Shown: positions 18,983 through 31,778, counted from the stretch's first letter. The stretch is DNA of 51,962 nucleotides from an uncultured Saccharospirillaceae bacterium (GCA_913063165.1 CAJXZL010000009.1:1-51962), one strand, 5' to 3'. Numbers and translations: made by a program. The notes: a model not told the origin generated them from the sequence alone.

Positions 18983-20074
18983 ATGGACACTACCACTGAA
19001 AAGTCAGCCACTAATTCCCGCCTATATGGGTGGTTAGCATTAGTCATTGCGCTCGTCGTTGCGGTCGCCTATCTGCAGCGGCATTGGCAAGATGAGAATA
19101 ACAGCCTGATTGCTGCATTGGATGACAGCGTCGCTTCAAACCTTGCGTTACAAGACCAACTCTCTGAAACCAACGATGCATTGACTCGCCTAAAAGCCGC
19201 AAGCCAGGTCACACAATCAGACCAAGTCACACTCAATGGTGTGATACAACAACTGCAGCAAGCGTTAGACGCGCTCGGCCAAGAACAGGTATTAGCTACA
19301 CTGACGCTTCATGACCGGCAAGAAGCGTTAGAGCAACAACGTGCTACGACCAAAGCCTTGCAAACTGAACTGATGGACACAACCGCACAATTACAGCTGC
19401 AGAAATCCCTATACGAAAAATTAACCCAACAGTATCAGGCGCAGTTAGAGCGGTTGTCTGATCTGTCACAATCACACCAAAGCATTGAATCTCAATTTTT
19501 AAATGCCCGTGAGCAAATTGCATTGCAGCAATCTAAGACCGCAGATTATTCTGCCACGATTGAGGAGTTGCAAGAGGCGCTGGCTTCTGAAAATGCGGCT
19601 ATGGATGAACTGGCTTCCATGTTGAGTGAACTGACTGAAAACAACCAAGAGTTGGTGCAGAAACTGGAAGATGGATCGACGATGATCGCACTACCCGAGC
19701 GGGTATTGTTTCAGTCTGGCTCTGCCAAGATTAATGATCAGGGTAAAAAAACCTTGGGTTTGTTGGTGACTGCCCTAAAAAGTTTTCCCAACCATGTAAT
19801 CAGTGTTCAGGGACACAGCGATAGCCGTCCGCTAAGCCGTAACCTTCAGGCCCAATATCCTACTAACTGGGAACTCTCTGCAGCGCGCGCCGCCGCTGCG
19901 GTCAATATCCTGTTAGACAAAGGCATTGCGGGGCAACGCCTTCAAGCTGTTGGTTTCGCCAACAGTAGGCCATTGGTGGTTGAAGTGGACGATGATACGC
20001 GTGCACTTAATCGTCGCATTGAGATCTTGTTGGTGCCCCAGCTCAACCTTAAAAGCCAAACACAGGGCGGATAG
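18983..20074 (+). CDS. Inner-membrane coiled-coil protein with OmpA/MotB domain
   Basis: Predicted 363-residue protein: one N-terminal membrane helix (LYGWLALVIALVVAVAYLQ), a long Gln/Leu-rich coiled coil (about residues 40-230), then a C-terminal OmpA-like peptidoglycan-binding domain with VISVQGHSDSRPL, NWELSAARAAAAVNIL and NRRIEILLVP. This architecture suggests anchoring of the inner membrane to peptidoglycan. It resembles MotB- or TolR-linked proteins, but no proton channel partner lies beside it. GGGA lies 6 bases before the ATG at 18983; another ATG at 18971 has no ribosome binding site. It converges on the DUF2489 gene with only 5 bases between them. Confidence 0.8.
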   Translation: MDTTTEKSATNSRLYGWLALVIALVVAVAYLQRHWQDENNSLIAALDDSVASNLALQDQLSETNDALTRLKAASQVTQSDQVTLNGVIQQLQQALDALGQEQVLATLTLHDRQEALEQQRATTKALQTELMDTTAQLQLQKSLYEKLTQQYQAQLERLSDLSQSHQSIESQFLNAREQIALQQSKTADYSATIEELQEALASENAAMDELASMLSELTENNQELVQKLEDGSTMIALPERVLFQSGSAKINDQGKKTLGLLVTALKSFPNHVISVQGHSDSRPLSRNLQAQYPTNWELSAARAAAAVNILLDKGIAGQRLQAVGFANSRPLVVEVDDDTRALNRRIEILLVPQLNLKSQTQGG

Positions 20075-20079
20075 TCAGC

Positions 20080-20547
20080 TCAGTGAATGGGGGGCTTTAG
20101 GTGCGCCAATAACGCCTTTACATCGGCTTTAAAGGCGTCACCCTGATTGGTTTCAATTTCCTCTCGCGACACATCCTGCGCACGTCGCTCAGCCTTTGTC
20201 AGCGACTGACGGTGTGCATGGGTATCAAAATGGGCAACGGCATCATGTAAGCGTTCAATCGCTGAATAGAAGTGCAAACCACGATCAGGTTGCTCCCAAT
20301 TGTCCAACAATACTTTCAGTCTGATTGCGCCTTCAGAATAATTCATTTCGTCACGTAATAGGGTTTCACAGATAACCCGCAGACTGTCCTTGATATAGGC
20401 TTGGTGCGCTTCCTTTTTATCCGCTAAATCTTTTAATTTCAAAACATTATCGGCTTGTTGCACCCATACCTTGCGCCATAACACCAACGCAACTGTGGCC
20501 AAAATAATGACGACCAATGCCGCTAGAACCAAAATACCTGTACTCAT
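20080..20547 (-). CDS. DUF2489 membrane-anchored protein
   Basis: Predicted 155-residue protein with an N-terminal membrane helix (about residues 4-24) and a helical cytoplasmic part. The pattern IKDSLRVICETLLRDEMNYSEGAIRLKVLLDN is typical of the gammaproteobacterial DUF2489 family, which has no known function. The start overlaps the yheU stop by 4 bases (ATGA), so the two genes are coupled. Charged Lys/Glu/Asp-rich C terminus. Confidence 0.75.
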   Translation of the reverse strand: MSTGILVLAALVVIILATVALVLWRKVWVQQADNVLKLKDLADKKEAHQAYIKDSLRVICETLLRDEMNYSEGAIRLKVLLDNWEQPDRGLHFYSAIERLHDAVAHFDTHAHRQSLTKAERRAQDVSREEIETNQGDAFKADVKALLAHLKPPIH

Positions 20548-20792
20548 TCGTCGATCTCCCGATGCGGGTCATTGTATTGACGCAGTTGCTCTTTGGTAAT
20601 GATGTTACAACTTTCTGTTATGGCATCAAAAACCAGTACCAATCGTTTCTTTTCTAGCTGCAGCCGGACTTGGGCCACCTTAGAATCTAGACTATATTGC
20701 GTATCAAATTGGTCCATACCCTGCTGCATAATGTAGGCTTCTATCACCTGCGTTAATGTCTCGGGTTGTAGTTGCTCAAATGGAATTATCAT
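20544..20792 (-). CDS. yheU: YheU-family protein (UPF0270)
   Basis: Predicted 82-residue small protein. MIIPFEQLQPETL at the start, then KVAQVRLQLEKKRLVLVFDA, ESCNIITKEQL and a short tail match E. coli YheU. Family function is unknown. No clear Shine-Dalgarno precedes the ATG. It is translationally coupled to the DUF2489 gene. The gene upstream on the same strand is the unknown protein ending at 20874. Confidence 0.82.
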   Translation of the reverse strand: MIIPFEQLQPETLTQVIEAYIMQQGMDQFDTQYSLDSKVAQVRLQLEKKRLVLVFDAITESCNIITKEQLRQYNDPHREIDE

Positions 20793-20873
20793 AGTGGCTG
20801 AGTAGTAACTCTTAGTAAGTAAAAAAGACGATGGCGGCTTTATTGATGCAGACGGATCGAACTATGTGCTGTG

Positions 20874-21305
20874 TTAACGCAACACGTCGACTTCATGTTC
20901 CCACTCACAGTTCACCTGAAAATTAGGGTCTCCGGGCATGTGGCAGTTACCATTGGCTTCCCAGTTAAAGACATGCTTGCCACTCAATTCTGTTTCTAAA
21001 TGCACCGTGACCGATACCCAGACCATGCGTTTGAGTAACCGTTCAAATTTTTCAATCCAACGCTCCCATTGATACTCTACTGCACGGTAGGATGCGGCAA
21101 AATGAATGACCTGGGTATGGTAAGTACCCAGTTGCGGATCATCAGGTGGTAATGAAAATATTTGCGACGTTAGATAGGGAAAGTCATCGTCATCAGGTAG
21201 ATCCATGATGGCTTCCATATTGGCGAGCCGCGCTTTGATTAAGGCACTTACGTCAGAAGTGGGTGCATCACGAATAACGCCATATACGATCGATTCTTGA
21301 TTCAC
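20874..21305 (-). CDS. Conserved-looking hypothetical protein, 143 residues
   Basis: Soluble, acidic protein with no signal or membrane segment. Notable stretches are QESIVYGVIRD at the start, an acidic LPDDDDFPYL, TYHTQVIHFAASYRAVEYQWERW, VTVHLETELSGKH and a cysteine-containing end (NCHMPGDPNFQVNCEWE). The density of aromatic and charged residues suggests a folded, maintained protein; I cannot name a family. The frame is open to a TTG at 21353, but I chose GTG at 21305 because GGAG lies 8 bases before it; the TTG has its purine run directly abutting it. Confidence 0.7.
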   Translation of the reverse strand: MNQESIVYGVIRDAPTSDVSALIKARLANMEAIMDLPDDDDFPYLTSQIFSLPPDDPQLGTYHTQVIHFAASYRAVEYQWERWIEKFERLLKRMVWVSVTVHLETELSGKHVFNWEANGNCHMPGDPNFQVNCEWEHEVDVLR

Positions 21306-21402
21306 TCTTGATTCTCCAACCCAGCCAAATGACCCTGTCGCATGGTAAGACAATCCCCTGTCGAGAACAACTCACCTACCTTGAATAAGATAACCATCAT
21401 CG

Positions 21403-24875
<3,473 letters not shown>

Positions 24876-24887
24876 AATCCGATCCCT

Positions 24888-27800
24888 TTACAGCCCAGCC
24901 AATTCGGCAGCCTGCTCTACGTTTACGGACACCAACCGAGAGACACCCGGTTCGCTCATGGTAACACCCATCAAATCTTTTGCCATTTCCATCGCTATTT
25001 TATTGTGTGTAATGAAGATAAATTGTACCTGCTCAGACATGGCATCTACCAATCGCGCATAGCGTGCAACATTGGCATCGTCCAGTGGCGCATCCACTTC
25101 GTCCAATAGACAAAAAGGTGCTGGATTCAATTTAAAGATCGAGAACACCAACGCGATAGCAGTCAATGCTTTTTCTCCACCTGATAACAAATGAATGGTG
25201 CTGTTCTTCTTACCTGGCGGACGCGCCATAATGGTGACACCGGTGTTGAGCAAATCTTCACCCGTAAGCTCTAGGTAGGCATGACCGCCGCCAAACACCT
25301 TAGGAAACAACTCTTGTAAACCCGCGTTAACCCGCTCAAAGGTTTCTTGGAACCGGTTGCGGGTTTCCTTATCAATGCGCGCAATGGCTTGCTCTAACGT
25401 CGCCATTGCCTGCTCTAAATCGTCATTTTGCGCGTCAAGATAGGCTTTGCGTTCCGACTGGACTTTAAATTCTTCAATGGCTGCCAAGTTAATAGGACCC
25501 AAACGGGTGATCCTATCGGTTAGTAACCCAATCTTGATTTCCCATTCGGCAGCATCTGCCTCAGGTCCGAGATTGTCGAGCAATGTGGTTAAGTCATAAT
25601 GATCCGATAGCAACTGTTCAGACAGCGTGTCCCGTCTGGTCATGACTGCTTGGGCTTCAATCTTTGCTTGCTGTAATTGTTCTGAGCAACGACTGGCCGC
25701 CACCACTGCGTCATGTCTGTTGCCGTCGAGTTCTCTAATCTCTTTATCCATTTTTTCTCGAGATTGACGCGCAGCGGTGAGCTTTTCCTCCAGTTTCAAA
25801 CGGCTTTCAAGCCGCTCTTCTAGCTCAATGACCAGACTGTCATCCGGATCATCTAATTCTTGCTGGCTTTCTAATAACGAGGTGCGGCGGTCCTGGATTC
25901 GTTCAATATTAGCCTTCAGACGGGCTAATGCAGATTGCACTGCCTCCATCTTGTTCTTAACGCTTTGTTCTTTTACCACCCAATCATGCACTTGCTCTTT
26001 GCATACGCGCTCTGCCTGGCGGGCAGTATCGATATCCGATTGCAGTGAGAGACGCTGTTCTTGTAGTTGCTCTCGTTCATCTACACCTTCTTCCATGGCA
26101 TCTAGGGCTGATTGCAATTCAAGACGCGCAGTGGCGATTTGTTCTTTTTCTTCAGTGACCAATCCTTGCTGCTCTTCTAGTTCAGCATTCAACTGCTTTT
26201 GACGCTGTTGCATCTGATCGACTTGCACTTGCTTGCCAGACAATCGCGCTTTGAAATCAGCGTAATGGCGTGTCACTTGGGTCAGCTCACGGTGGGCATT
26301 TTCACGTTCTTGGTGAAGCGACTGTACCCGCAGGGCGATAACGCCGTGATCGACTTCGGCTTCTTCAATACCCGCTTCCATTTCGTCAATCTGTTCAACC
26401 AGCTGCTCAAGCGCTTCTTGGCGAGACAAAAAGCCCTGTGAGCCTTGTGTATCTCGGGTAACCCGTAACCAATGCTTACCCATCCAGATGCCATCGGGTG
26501 TGACTACCGATTCATGGGAAGCCAATGTTTGTCTCATGGTCATTGCGGCTGCTAGGTCATCGGCGATATGTACCCCTGATAAGACGCTCGACAGGTCATA
26601 TTCCGAGGTGACCTTTGACAGCAGTCCATCGGTATTACCCTTTGCCGTCGGCTGTTGCTCCAGCACGGCCAACACCCCATCTTCAAACCGGTGCAGGCCA
26701 TTGGTGAGACTGGACATATTTGGCACACAGACCGCTTGGAGATAGTTGCCTAACACCGTTTCTACGGCTTGATTCCAGCCGTCTGCCACGCGAATTTGGG
26801 TCGCCAATTTGTCGTGGTGCTGCAACTGATGACTTTCTAGCCAGCGCTTCACGCCACCTTCGGAACCCCCTAGTGCCGCTTGCTGCAATGCCTCTAAAGT
26901 GGCTTGCCGCCCTTCTGCCTGGGTAAGGGTCTGCTGTAGATCGTTGAGATAGATGCGTTTTTGCTCTAGCTGCCCTTGGGCTGCTTCCCACTGCTCAGTC
27001 AGGGTGTCGCATTGCGTTTGGCAGCTATCCATTTGCTGCTCCATCGCTTCTGCTTCCATAATTAAGCCCGAAATCAATTCGGCTTCAGGGTCGCTTTCCA
27101 ATGCTTGCTGTTCTCGATGGAGGCTTTCTAATTTCCGGTTTGCACGCTCCAGTACTTGCTCGCTATGGCGAATGCGTGACTGAGAGACTTCAGCAGTTTG
27201 GCGTGGACCTGCTGCGTCTTGATTGAAACTGTCCCATTGCTGTTGCCAATTTTGGTAGGCCGATTCATGGTCTTGAACCAGTGCACGGGCTTCGGCTTCA
27301 CTTTCACGGGCCATCATCAATTCTGGTGCTAAAATTTCGAGTGACTCTTGCAACAATTCTAGCGATTCATAGTCGCTGTCCTGTTCCTTTTTGGCATTGG
27401 CCAAATCGCGATCAGATTCAAATAATTCCATTTGGTTCTGACCGGCTTTTTCTTTCTGGTGCTGCAGTTTTTGCTCTAGGCGGGTAATGTCGTTACCCAA
27501 TTCATAAAACTGTGCCTGTAATTGGTTGAACGCGTCAATTGCATCATGATTTTCTTCGCGCACCGCTTCGATTCGCGCATCTATAGCCGTTTGGCTGGCG
27601 TGGTGTTTTTCTAATTCTACATTGAGGGTGGCAATCGCATGTTCACGGCTAACTACCTCTTGCTCCAATACCCGCCAACGAATGGCTTGCAGTTCAGCAC
27701 GGTGCTGTCGCTCTTCCTGCTTATAGGTTTTATACTTTTCTGCGGCAGCGGCTTGGCGCTGTAACCGATCTAATTGACGTCCTAATTCATCACGAATATC

Positions 27801-28385
27801 GCCCAAACGCGCTAAATTTTCATGGGTACGTCGCATCCGAGATTCGGTTTCTTTGCGCCGTTCTTTGTATTTCGAAATACCCGCAGCTTCTTCAACATAG
27901 ACGCGCAGCTCTTCGGGTTTTGCTTCAATCAAACGAGAAATCATGCCCTGTTCGATAATGGCATAACTGCGCGGGCCTAATCCGGTGCCTAGAAACAGGT
28001 CGGTAATGTCTTTGCGACGGCATTTGGTGCCATTGAGATAATACTGAGACAGGCCTTCACGTGTGACTTTGCGCCGCACTGAAACTTCAGCATATTGGGC
28101 AAATTCGCTGGCGACTTTTCCAATTTGGTTATCAAAAAGCAATTCGACTGAACACTGACCGACGGGCTGACGTTGGTTAGAGCCGTTAAAGATGACATCG
28201 GTCATCGACTCGCCACGCAAGTGTTTGGCTGATGACTCGCCCATCACCCAACGCACTGCATCAATGGTGTTGGATTTGCCACAACCATTTGGCCCAACTA
28301 TCGCCGTCATGTTGGTGGGAAACGGAATCGTTGTAGCATCTACAAATGATTTAAATCCCGCCAACTTAATACTTTTCAGTCGCAT
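24888..28385 (-). CDS. smc: Chromosome partition protein SMC
   Basis: Predicted 1165-residue condensin ATPase. Walker A GPNGCGKSN is at residues 31-39. Two long coiled-coil arms (about 170-490 and 660-995) flank a hinge around 500-650 that includes GGSEGGVKRWLESH. The C-terminal head has LSGGEKALTAIAL and Walker B FCLLDEVDAPLDD. It acts with ScpA and ScpB, which are not in the window. First gene of smc-zipA-ligA. Use of SMC-ScpAB rather than MukBEF fits a Pseudomonas/Oceanospirillum-type bacterium. Confidence 0.97.
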   Translation of the reverse strand: MRLKSIKLAGFKSFVDATTIPFPTNMTAIVGPNGCGKSNTIDAVRWVMGESSAKHLRGESMTDVIFNGSNQRQPVGQCSVELLFDNQIGKVASEFAQYAEVSVRRKVTREGLSQYYLNGTKCRRKDITDLFLGTGLGPRSYAIIEQGMISRLIEAKPEELRVYVEEAAGISKYKERRKETESRMRRTHENLARLGDIRDELGRQLDRLQRQAAAAEKYKTYKQEERQHRAELQAIRWRVLEQEVVSREHAIATLNVELEKHHASQTAIDARIEAVREENHDAIDAFNQLQAQFYELGNDITRLEQKLQHQKEKAGQNQMELFESDRDLANAKKEQDSDYESLELLQESLEILAPELMMARESEAEARALVQDHESAYQNWQQQWDSFNQDAAGPRQTAEVSQSRIRHSEQVLERANRKLESLHREQQALESDPEAELISGLIMEAEAMEQQMDSCQTQCDTLTEQWEAAQGQLEQKRIYLNDLQQTLTQAEGRQATLEALQQAALGGSEGGVKRWLESHQLQHHDKLATQIRVADGWNQAVETVLGNYLQAVCVPNMSSLTNGLHRFEDGVLAVLEQQPTAKGNTDGLLSKVTSEYDLSSVLSGVHIADDLAAAMTMRQTLASHESVVTPDGIWMGKHWLRVTRDTQGSQGFLSRQEALEQLVEQIDEMEAGIEEAEVDHGVIALRVQSLHQERENAHRELTQVTRHYADFKARLSGKQVQVDQMQQRQKQLNAELEEQQGLVTEEKEQIATARLELQSALDAMEEGVDEREQLQEQRLSLQSDIDTARQAERVCKEQVHDWVVKEQSVKNKMEAVQSALARLKANIERIQDRRTSLLESQQELDDPDDSLVIELEERLESRLKLEEKLTAARQSREKMDKEIRELDGNRHDAVVAASRCSEQLQQAKIEAQAVMTRRDTLSEQLLSDHYDLTTLLDNLGPEADAAEWEIKIGLLTDRITRLGPINLAAIEEFKVQSERKAYLDAQNDDLEQAMATLEQAIARIDKETRNRFQETFERVNAGLQELFPKVFGGGHAYLELTGEDLLNTGVTIMARPPGKKNSTIHLLSGGEKALTAIALVFSIFKLNPAPFCLLDEVDAPLDDANVARYARLVDAMSEQVQFIFITHNKIAMEMAKDLMGVTMSEPGVSRLVSVNVEQAAELAGL

Positions 28386-28529
28386 GAAAACTCTATTCCA
28401 AAGATGTGCTTGGTGAATTTTGGCTTTTCCAAAACTTGATGAATTGTAACCAAGTTGGGCACTATTAGAAACAGCAAAGGTGGGATGGCTTGCAGGCTAT
28501 TCAGGCAATGTGGTCTTTTTAGAGGGGTG

Positions 28530-28570
28530 AAAACCCAGCGGGGTTGGTTTGACCAACACGCTGGGCTTTT
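28530..28570 (-). terminator. Intrinsic terminator of the copper operon
   Basis: A long hairpin: CCCAGCG pairs with CGCTGGG and, inside, GTTGGT pairs with ACCAAC around a 3-base loop, with one small internal mismatch. Read leftward it ends in TTTT, directly after copZ. Read rightward it is followed by CTTTT, so it may work both ways. Confidence 0.75.
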
Positions 28571-28581
28571 ACTGGCTCATA

Positions 28582-28788
28582 CTAGGCCTTCAGGGTCGCG
28601 TCATAACCAGCTTCGTCAATGATGGCGATCAAGTCACTGGCGGTGCGACTGGACGTCACTGTGGCTGTCTTAGAAGCCAAATCGAAGCTGGCTTCCTCGA
28701 TGCCTTCCGCTGCGCGCAAAGCGCCTTCAATTGCGTTCACACAGCTCTGGCAGCCCGCGCCATCGACCAACAATAGGGTGGTATTCAT
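28582..28788 (-). CDS. copZ: Small heavy-metal-associated (HMA) protein, CopZ-like
   Basis: Predicted 68-residue single HMA domain, probably a copper chaperone. The metal site is C14 and C17 in GAGCQSC, where the usual Met before the first Cys (GMTCxxC) is Ala. The rest (ALRAAEGIEEASFDLASKTATV and AIIDEAGYDATLK) has the beta-alpha-beta-beta-alpha-beta pattern. The protein is acidic. GGAG lies 6 bases before the ATG. It is the last gene behind cueR, 3 bases away. The copper role is inferred from the operon. Confidence 0.82.
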   Translation of the reverse strand: MNTTLLLVDGAGCQSCVNAIEGALRAAEGIEEASFDLASKTATVTSSRTASDLIAIIDEAGYDATLKA

Positions 28789-28791
28789 GTT

Positions 28792-29202
28792 TTACTCCTT
28801 AACGTGGGTTTGGGTGTTATCGACTGACAGCGCATCCAATATGGCACAGTCGTGGTCTTCATTTCCAGGGCACTGATCTATCAAGTGCGACAGGGTCTTT
28901 TTCATCTGTAGCAGATGCTCAATTTGGTCGTCAATATAGGCCAAACGGTTGCTAGCGACAGACTTTACTGATTTATTGGCACGCCCCGGGTTTTGATACA
29001 GCGCCAAAAGGTCTCTGCATTCATCCAAACTAAACCCGAGTTGCCGTGAATGTTGTAAAAATTGCATTTGCCCAATATCGGTAGAGCCATAGGTGCGATA
29101 ACCATTGCTGCTTCTGGCGCTATTAAATAACCCAATTGATTCGTAGTAACGAATGGTCTTTACCGTCAATCCAGACAACTTCGCCGCTTCACTAATTTTC
29201 AT
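28792..29202 (-). CDS. cueR: CueR-type MerR-family copper regulator
   Basis: Predicted 136-residue activator. The N-terminal MerR helix-turn-helix (KISEAAKLSGLTVKTIRYYESIGL) is followed by a dimerisation helix and a metal loop CPGNEDHDC. Cys111 and Cys119 align with Cys112 and Cys120 of E. coli CueR, and Ser78 falls where CueR has Ser77, the mark of sensors for monovalent copper, silver or gold. Start is the ATG at 29202 (a TTG lies just before it), overlapping the copA end by 11 bases. It is encoded inside the operon it should control. Confidence 0.9.
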   Translation of the reverse strand: MKISEAAKLSGLTVKTIRYYESIGLFNSARSSNGYRTYGSTDIGQMQFLQHSRQLGFSLDECRDLLALYQNPGRANKSVKSVASNRLAYIDDQIEHLLQMKKTLSHLIDQCPGNEDHDCAILDALSVDNTQTHVKE

Positions 29203-31582
29203 CAATTGACCCTCTTATTGCTCGCGTATTGGGCTTCCAACGCAACAATAATAACGAGCTAGCCACCACGCTCACGCTGGAAAACGCCATGGCAGCGCCA
29301 GCAATAATGGGGCTTAACAAACCCATTGCCGCCAATGGAATACCGATGAGGTTATAGATAAAAGCCCAAAACAAATTTTGTCGTATCTTGAGTACGGTTT
29401 TTCGGCTCAGCTGGTAGGCCTCTGCTATTAAAATGAGCGACGGGCGCATCAGTGTGATGCCTGCCGTGTTCATGGCGACATCGGTGCCAGTGCCCATCGC
29501 AATGCTGACATCGGCTCCTGCCAATGCCGGTGCATCATTGATACCATCGCCCACCATGATGACGCCTTTGTGCTTTTTCTTTAGCTGCTCAATGGCTTGC
29601 AATTTATGATCAGGCAACAGATTGCCAACCACTTGGGTAATGCCCAGTCCGCTACCGATCCTGTCGGCGGTGGCTTGTTGATCACCCGACAGCATCCAGA
29701 CACCAAAATCCTTTTTCTGGAACCACTGGATGAGTGATTTGGCTTCTGAACGCACCGTATCGACCAGCACCAATCGAGCGACAATGCGTCCTGCTTCCGC
29801 CACCCAAATAACGCTACCTTCATCCTGCTCCTGATAGCTATCGGCGTCTGGCAAACGCAATTCATGCTCCGCCATCAGGCTTTCACTGCCCATAAAATAG
29901 GTGCTATCACCCACCTTAGCGGTAACACCTTTACCCGTGATGTTACGAAACTGCGTCACCGCGGATTCCGCCTTGCTGTCGGGTAACCAAGCCACTACTG
30001 CTGCTGCCAATGGATGTTGGCTGAGCATTTGAATGCCTTTTATTCGGCTCAAAAGCGGCGTTACATCCTCAGTCCAATAGTCGGCTGTCAACACACGAGG
30101 GGTACCCGTGGTCAGGGTGCCCGTTTTATCGAACACCACCGTTTTGGCCTGTGCCAAATGTTCGAGCTGTTCGATATCACGAATAAGGATGCCGCGGCGC
30201 GCGCCAACACCCGATGCCGCAATAATGGCGGTTGGCGTTGCCAATCCTAAGGCGCATGGGCAGGCAATCACCAATACAGAAATCGCCGCCATCAACGCAA
30301 AATCAAATCCTGACAGCCACCACTGTATTGCGAATGTCAGGACGGCAATACCAATGACAACTGGCACAAATATCGCAGAAATCTTATCAACCAAATACTG
30401 TACTGGCGCCTTTTTAAGCTGCGCATTCTCAACCATAGAAACAATCTGTTTCAAACGAAACTCTGCCGGTGACCTATGGATTCGTACCCGGATACTGCCA
30501 TCAATATTGTGGGTACCTGCCAAAACCGTATCACCGGACTGCTTGTGAACCGCGGTACTTTCACCGGTCAACATGGCCTCATCAAGATCGGTTTCCCCGG
30601 TCACTATGATGCCGTCCACTGCAACTGTTTCACCAGGCTGAACTTGAATTTCATCCCCAATCTTCAGTTGGTCTACATCAGTCGTCTCGAGCTCGGTACC
30701 GCGCCACACCCGCGCCTGTGAGGGCTGCAAACGCATCAGGCTTCTAATGGCCTCACTGGTCATGGCTTTTGCACGGTTTTCTAGCCATTTCCCTAATAAA
30801 ACCAGCGTAATAACCACTGCTGAGGCTTCAAAATACACATGCATGACATCTGCTATGAGCCACAGGTAAATGCTGTAGGTATAGGCTGCCGTAGTGCCCA
30901 TGGCGACCAATACATCCATATTGGCTGATCCATGAGATAACGACGCATAGGCGCCACGGTAAAAACGTGCGCCTAACCAGACTTGAATAGGTGTCGTCAG
31001 TGCGAACTGCAACCAAACGGGTAACGACCAACCCCAACCGAGCAGATCACCCATCATGGCAATGACCATGGGTAAAGACAGCGCAAACCCTATGAGGACA
31101 GGTATGAACGCTTTGTTCACTGCGTGCCGATCGGCGGCAGCGTCAGGCGTATCCACAGTCGCCTTAACGGGATAGTTCAGCTCGGATAATGATTGGCGGA
31201 TATGGGCAACCGATACAACGCCCTCTAGCCATTTGACTTGAAGCTGGCTGGTAGCGAGGTTTACCGCTGCACTAGTGACGCCCGGAATGCGCGTGAGTTG
31301 ACGTTCAATTTTAGCCACACAGCTGGCACAGGTGACGTTTTCCAGTGTCATAACCTCCACTTGCTCAACCAGGTCAAATCCAACCCCTGTGACCCAACCA
31401 CGCACCTCTTCTGGGGTCGTTGTATCACCGACGGTTATATCCAAAGTCTCTAAGGCCAGATTGACCGACACCTGACTGACAGCGGTCTGCTTTTTCATGC
31501 CCCGTTCAAGACGGTTGACACAGCTAGCACAGGTCATCCCAGTAATGGGTAATACCCAGTGTTGGTCACGTTCTGAGGTCAT
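29192..31582 (-). CDS. copA: Copper-exporting P1B-type ATPase
   Basis: Predicted 796-residue inner-membrane Cu(I) exporter. Two N-terminal HMA domains carry GMTCASC (Cys18, Cys21) and NVTCASC (Cys85, Cys88). Eight membrane helices follow, with the ion-site CPC in ACPCALGLATP, phosphorylation motif DKTGTLT, actuator LTGEST and hinge GDGINDAPAL. The second HMA site has Val in place of the usual Met. AGGA lies about 9 bases before the ATG. The gene is first in copA-cueR-copZ behind a CueR promoter. Confidence 0.96.
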   Translation of the reverse strand: MTSERDQHWVLPITGMTCASCVNRLERGMKKQTAVSQVSVNLALETLDITVGDTTTPEEVRGWVTGVGFDLVEQVEVMTLENVTCASCVAKIERQLTRIPGVTSAAVNLATSQLQVKWLEGVVSVAHIRQSLSELNYPVKATVDTPDAAADRHAVNKAFIPVLIGFALSLPMVIAMMGDLLGWGWSLPVWLQFALTTPIQVWLGARFYRGAYASLSHGSANMDVLVAMGTTAAYTYSIYLWLIADVMHVYFEASAVVITLVLLGKWLENRAKAMTSEAIRSLMRLQPSQARVWRGTELETTDVDQLKIGDEIQVQPGETVAVDGIIVTGETDLDEAMLTGESTAVHKQSGDTVLAGTHNIDGSIRVRIHRSPAEFRLKQIVSMVENAQLKKAPVQYLVDKISAIFVPVVIGIAVLTFAIQWWLSGFDFALMAAISVLVIACPCALGLATPTAIIAASGVGARRGILIRDIEQLEHLAQAKTVVFDKTGTLTTGTPRVLTADYWTEDVTPLLSRIKGIQMLSQHPLAAAVVAWLPDSKAESAVTQFRNITGKGVTAKVGDSTYFMGSESLMAEHELRLPDADSYQEQDEGSVIWVAEAGRIVARLVLVDTVRSEAKSLIQWFQKKDFGVWMLSGDQQATADRIGSGLGITQVVGNLLPDHKLQAIEQLKKKHKGVIMVGDGINDAPALAGADVSIAMGTGTDVAMNTAGITLMRPSLILIAEAYQLSRKTVLKIRQNLFWAFIYNLIGIPLAAMGLLSPIIAGAAMAFSSVSVVASSLLLLRWKPNTRAIRGSIDEN

Positions 31583-31611
31583 GAGTGAGGTCCTAATGTG
31601 AATTTAATGCC

Positions 31612-31642
31612 ATCTTAAACCTTCCAGTCACTGGAATGTCAA
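31612..31642 (-). promoter_or_regulatory. CueR-dependent copA promoter and operator
   Basis: On the minus strand, TTGACA (31642 to 31637) and TAAGAT (31617 to 31612) are separated by 19 bases, the overlong spacer typical of MerR-family promoters. The spacer holds the dyad TTCCAGTGACTGGAA followed by GG, very close to E. coli copA and cueO operators. Transcription should start near 31605, leaving a leader of about 20 bases. Copper-bound CueR would distort this DNA to allow transcription. Confidence 0.85.
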
Positions 31643-31718
31643 GTGACTTAACTTAGATTCCGTATTTTATATCCTGGAGCATCTCTGATGGCCTCGGATT
31701 CTCAATGAAACCGCAGGC

Positions 31719-31752
31719 AAAAAAAAACGGCATGCAGTGCATACCGTTTTTA
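31719..31752 (-). terminator. Intrinsic terminator of the ccm operon
   Basis: Read leftward, AACGGTATGCA and TGCATGCCGTT form an 11-pair stem (one G-U pair) with a very short loop, followed by nine T in a row. It lies 27 bases after the ccmI stop codon. Confidence 0.85.
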
Positions 31753-31778
31753 AGACTGCTGATTGAAACCGTTATCGG

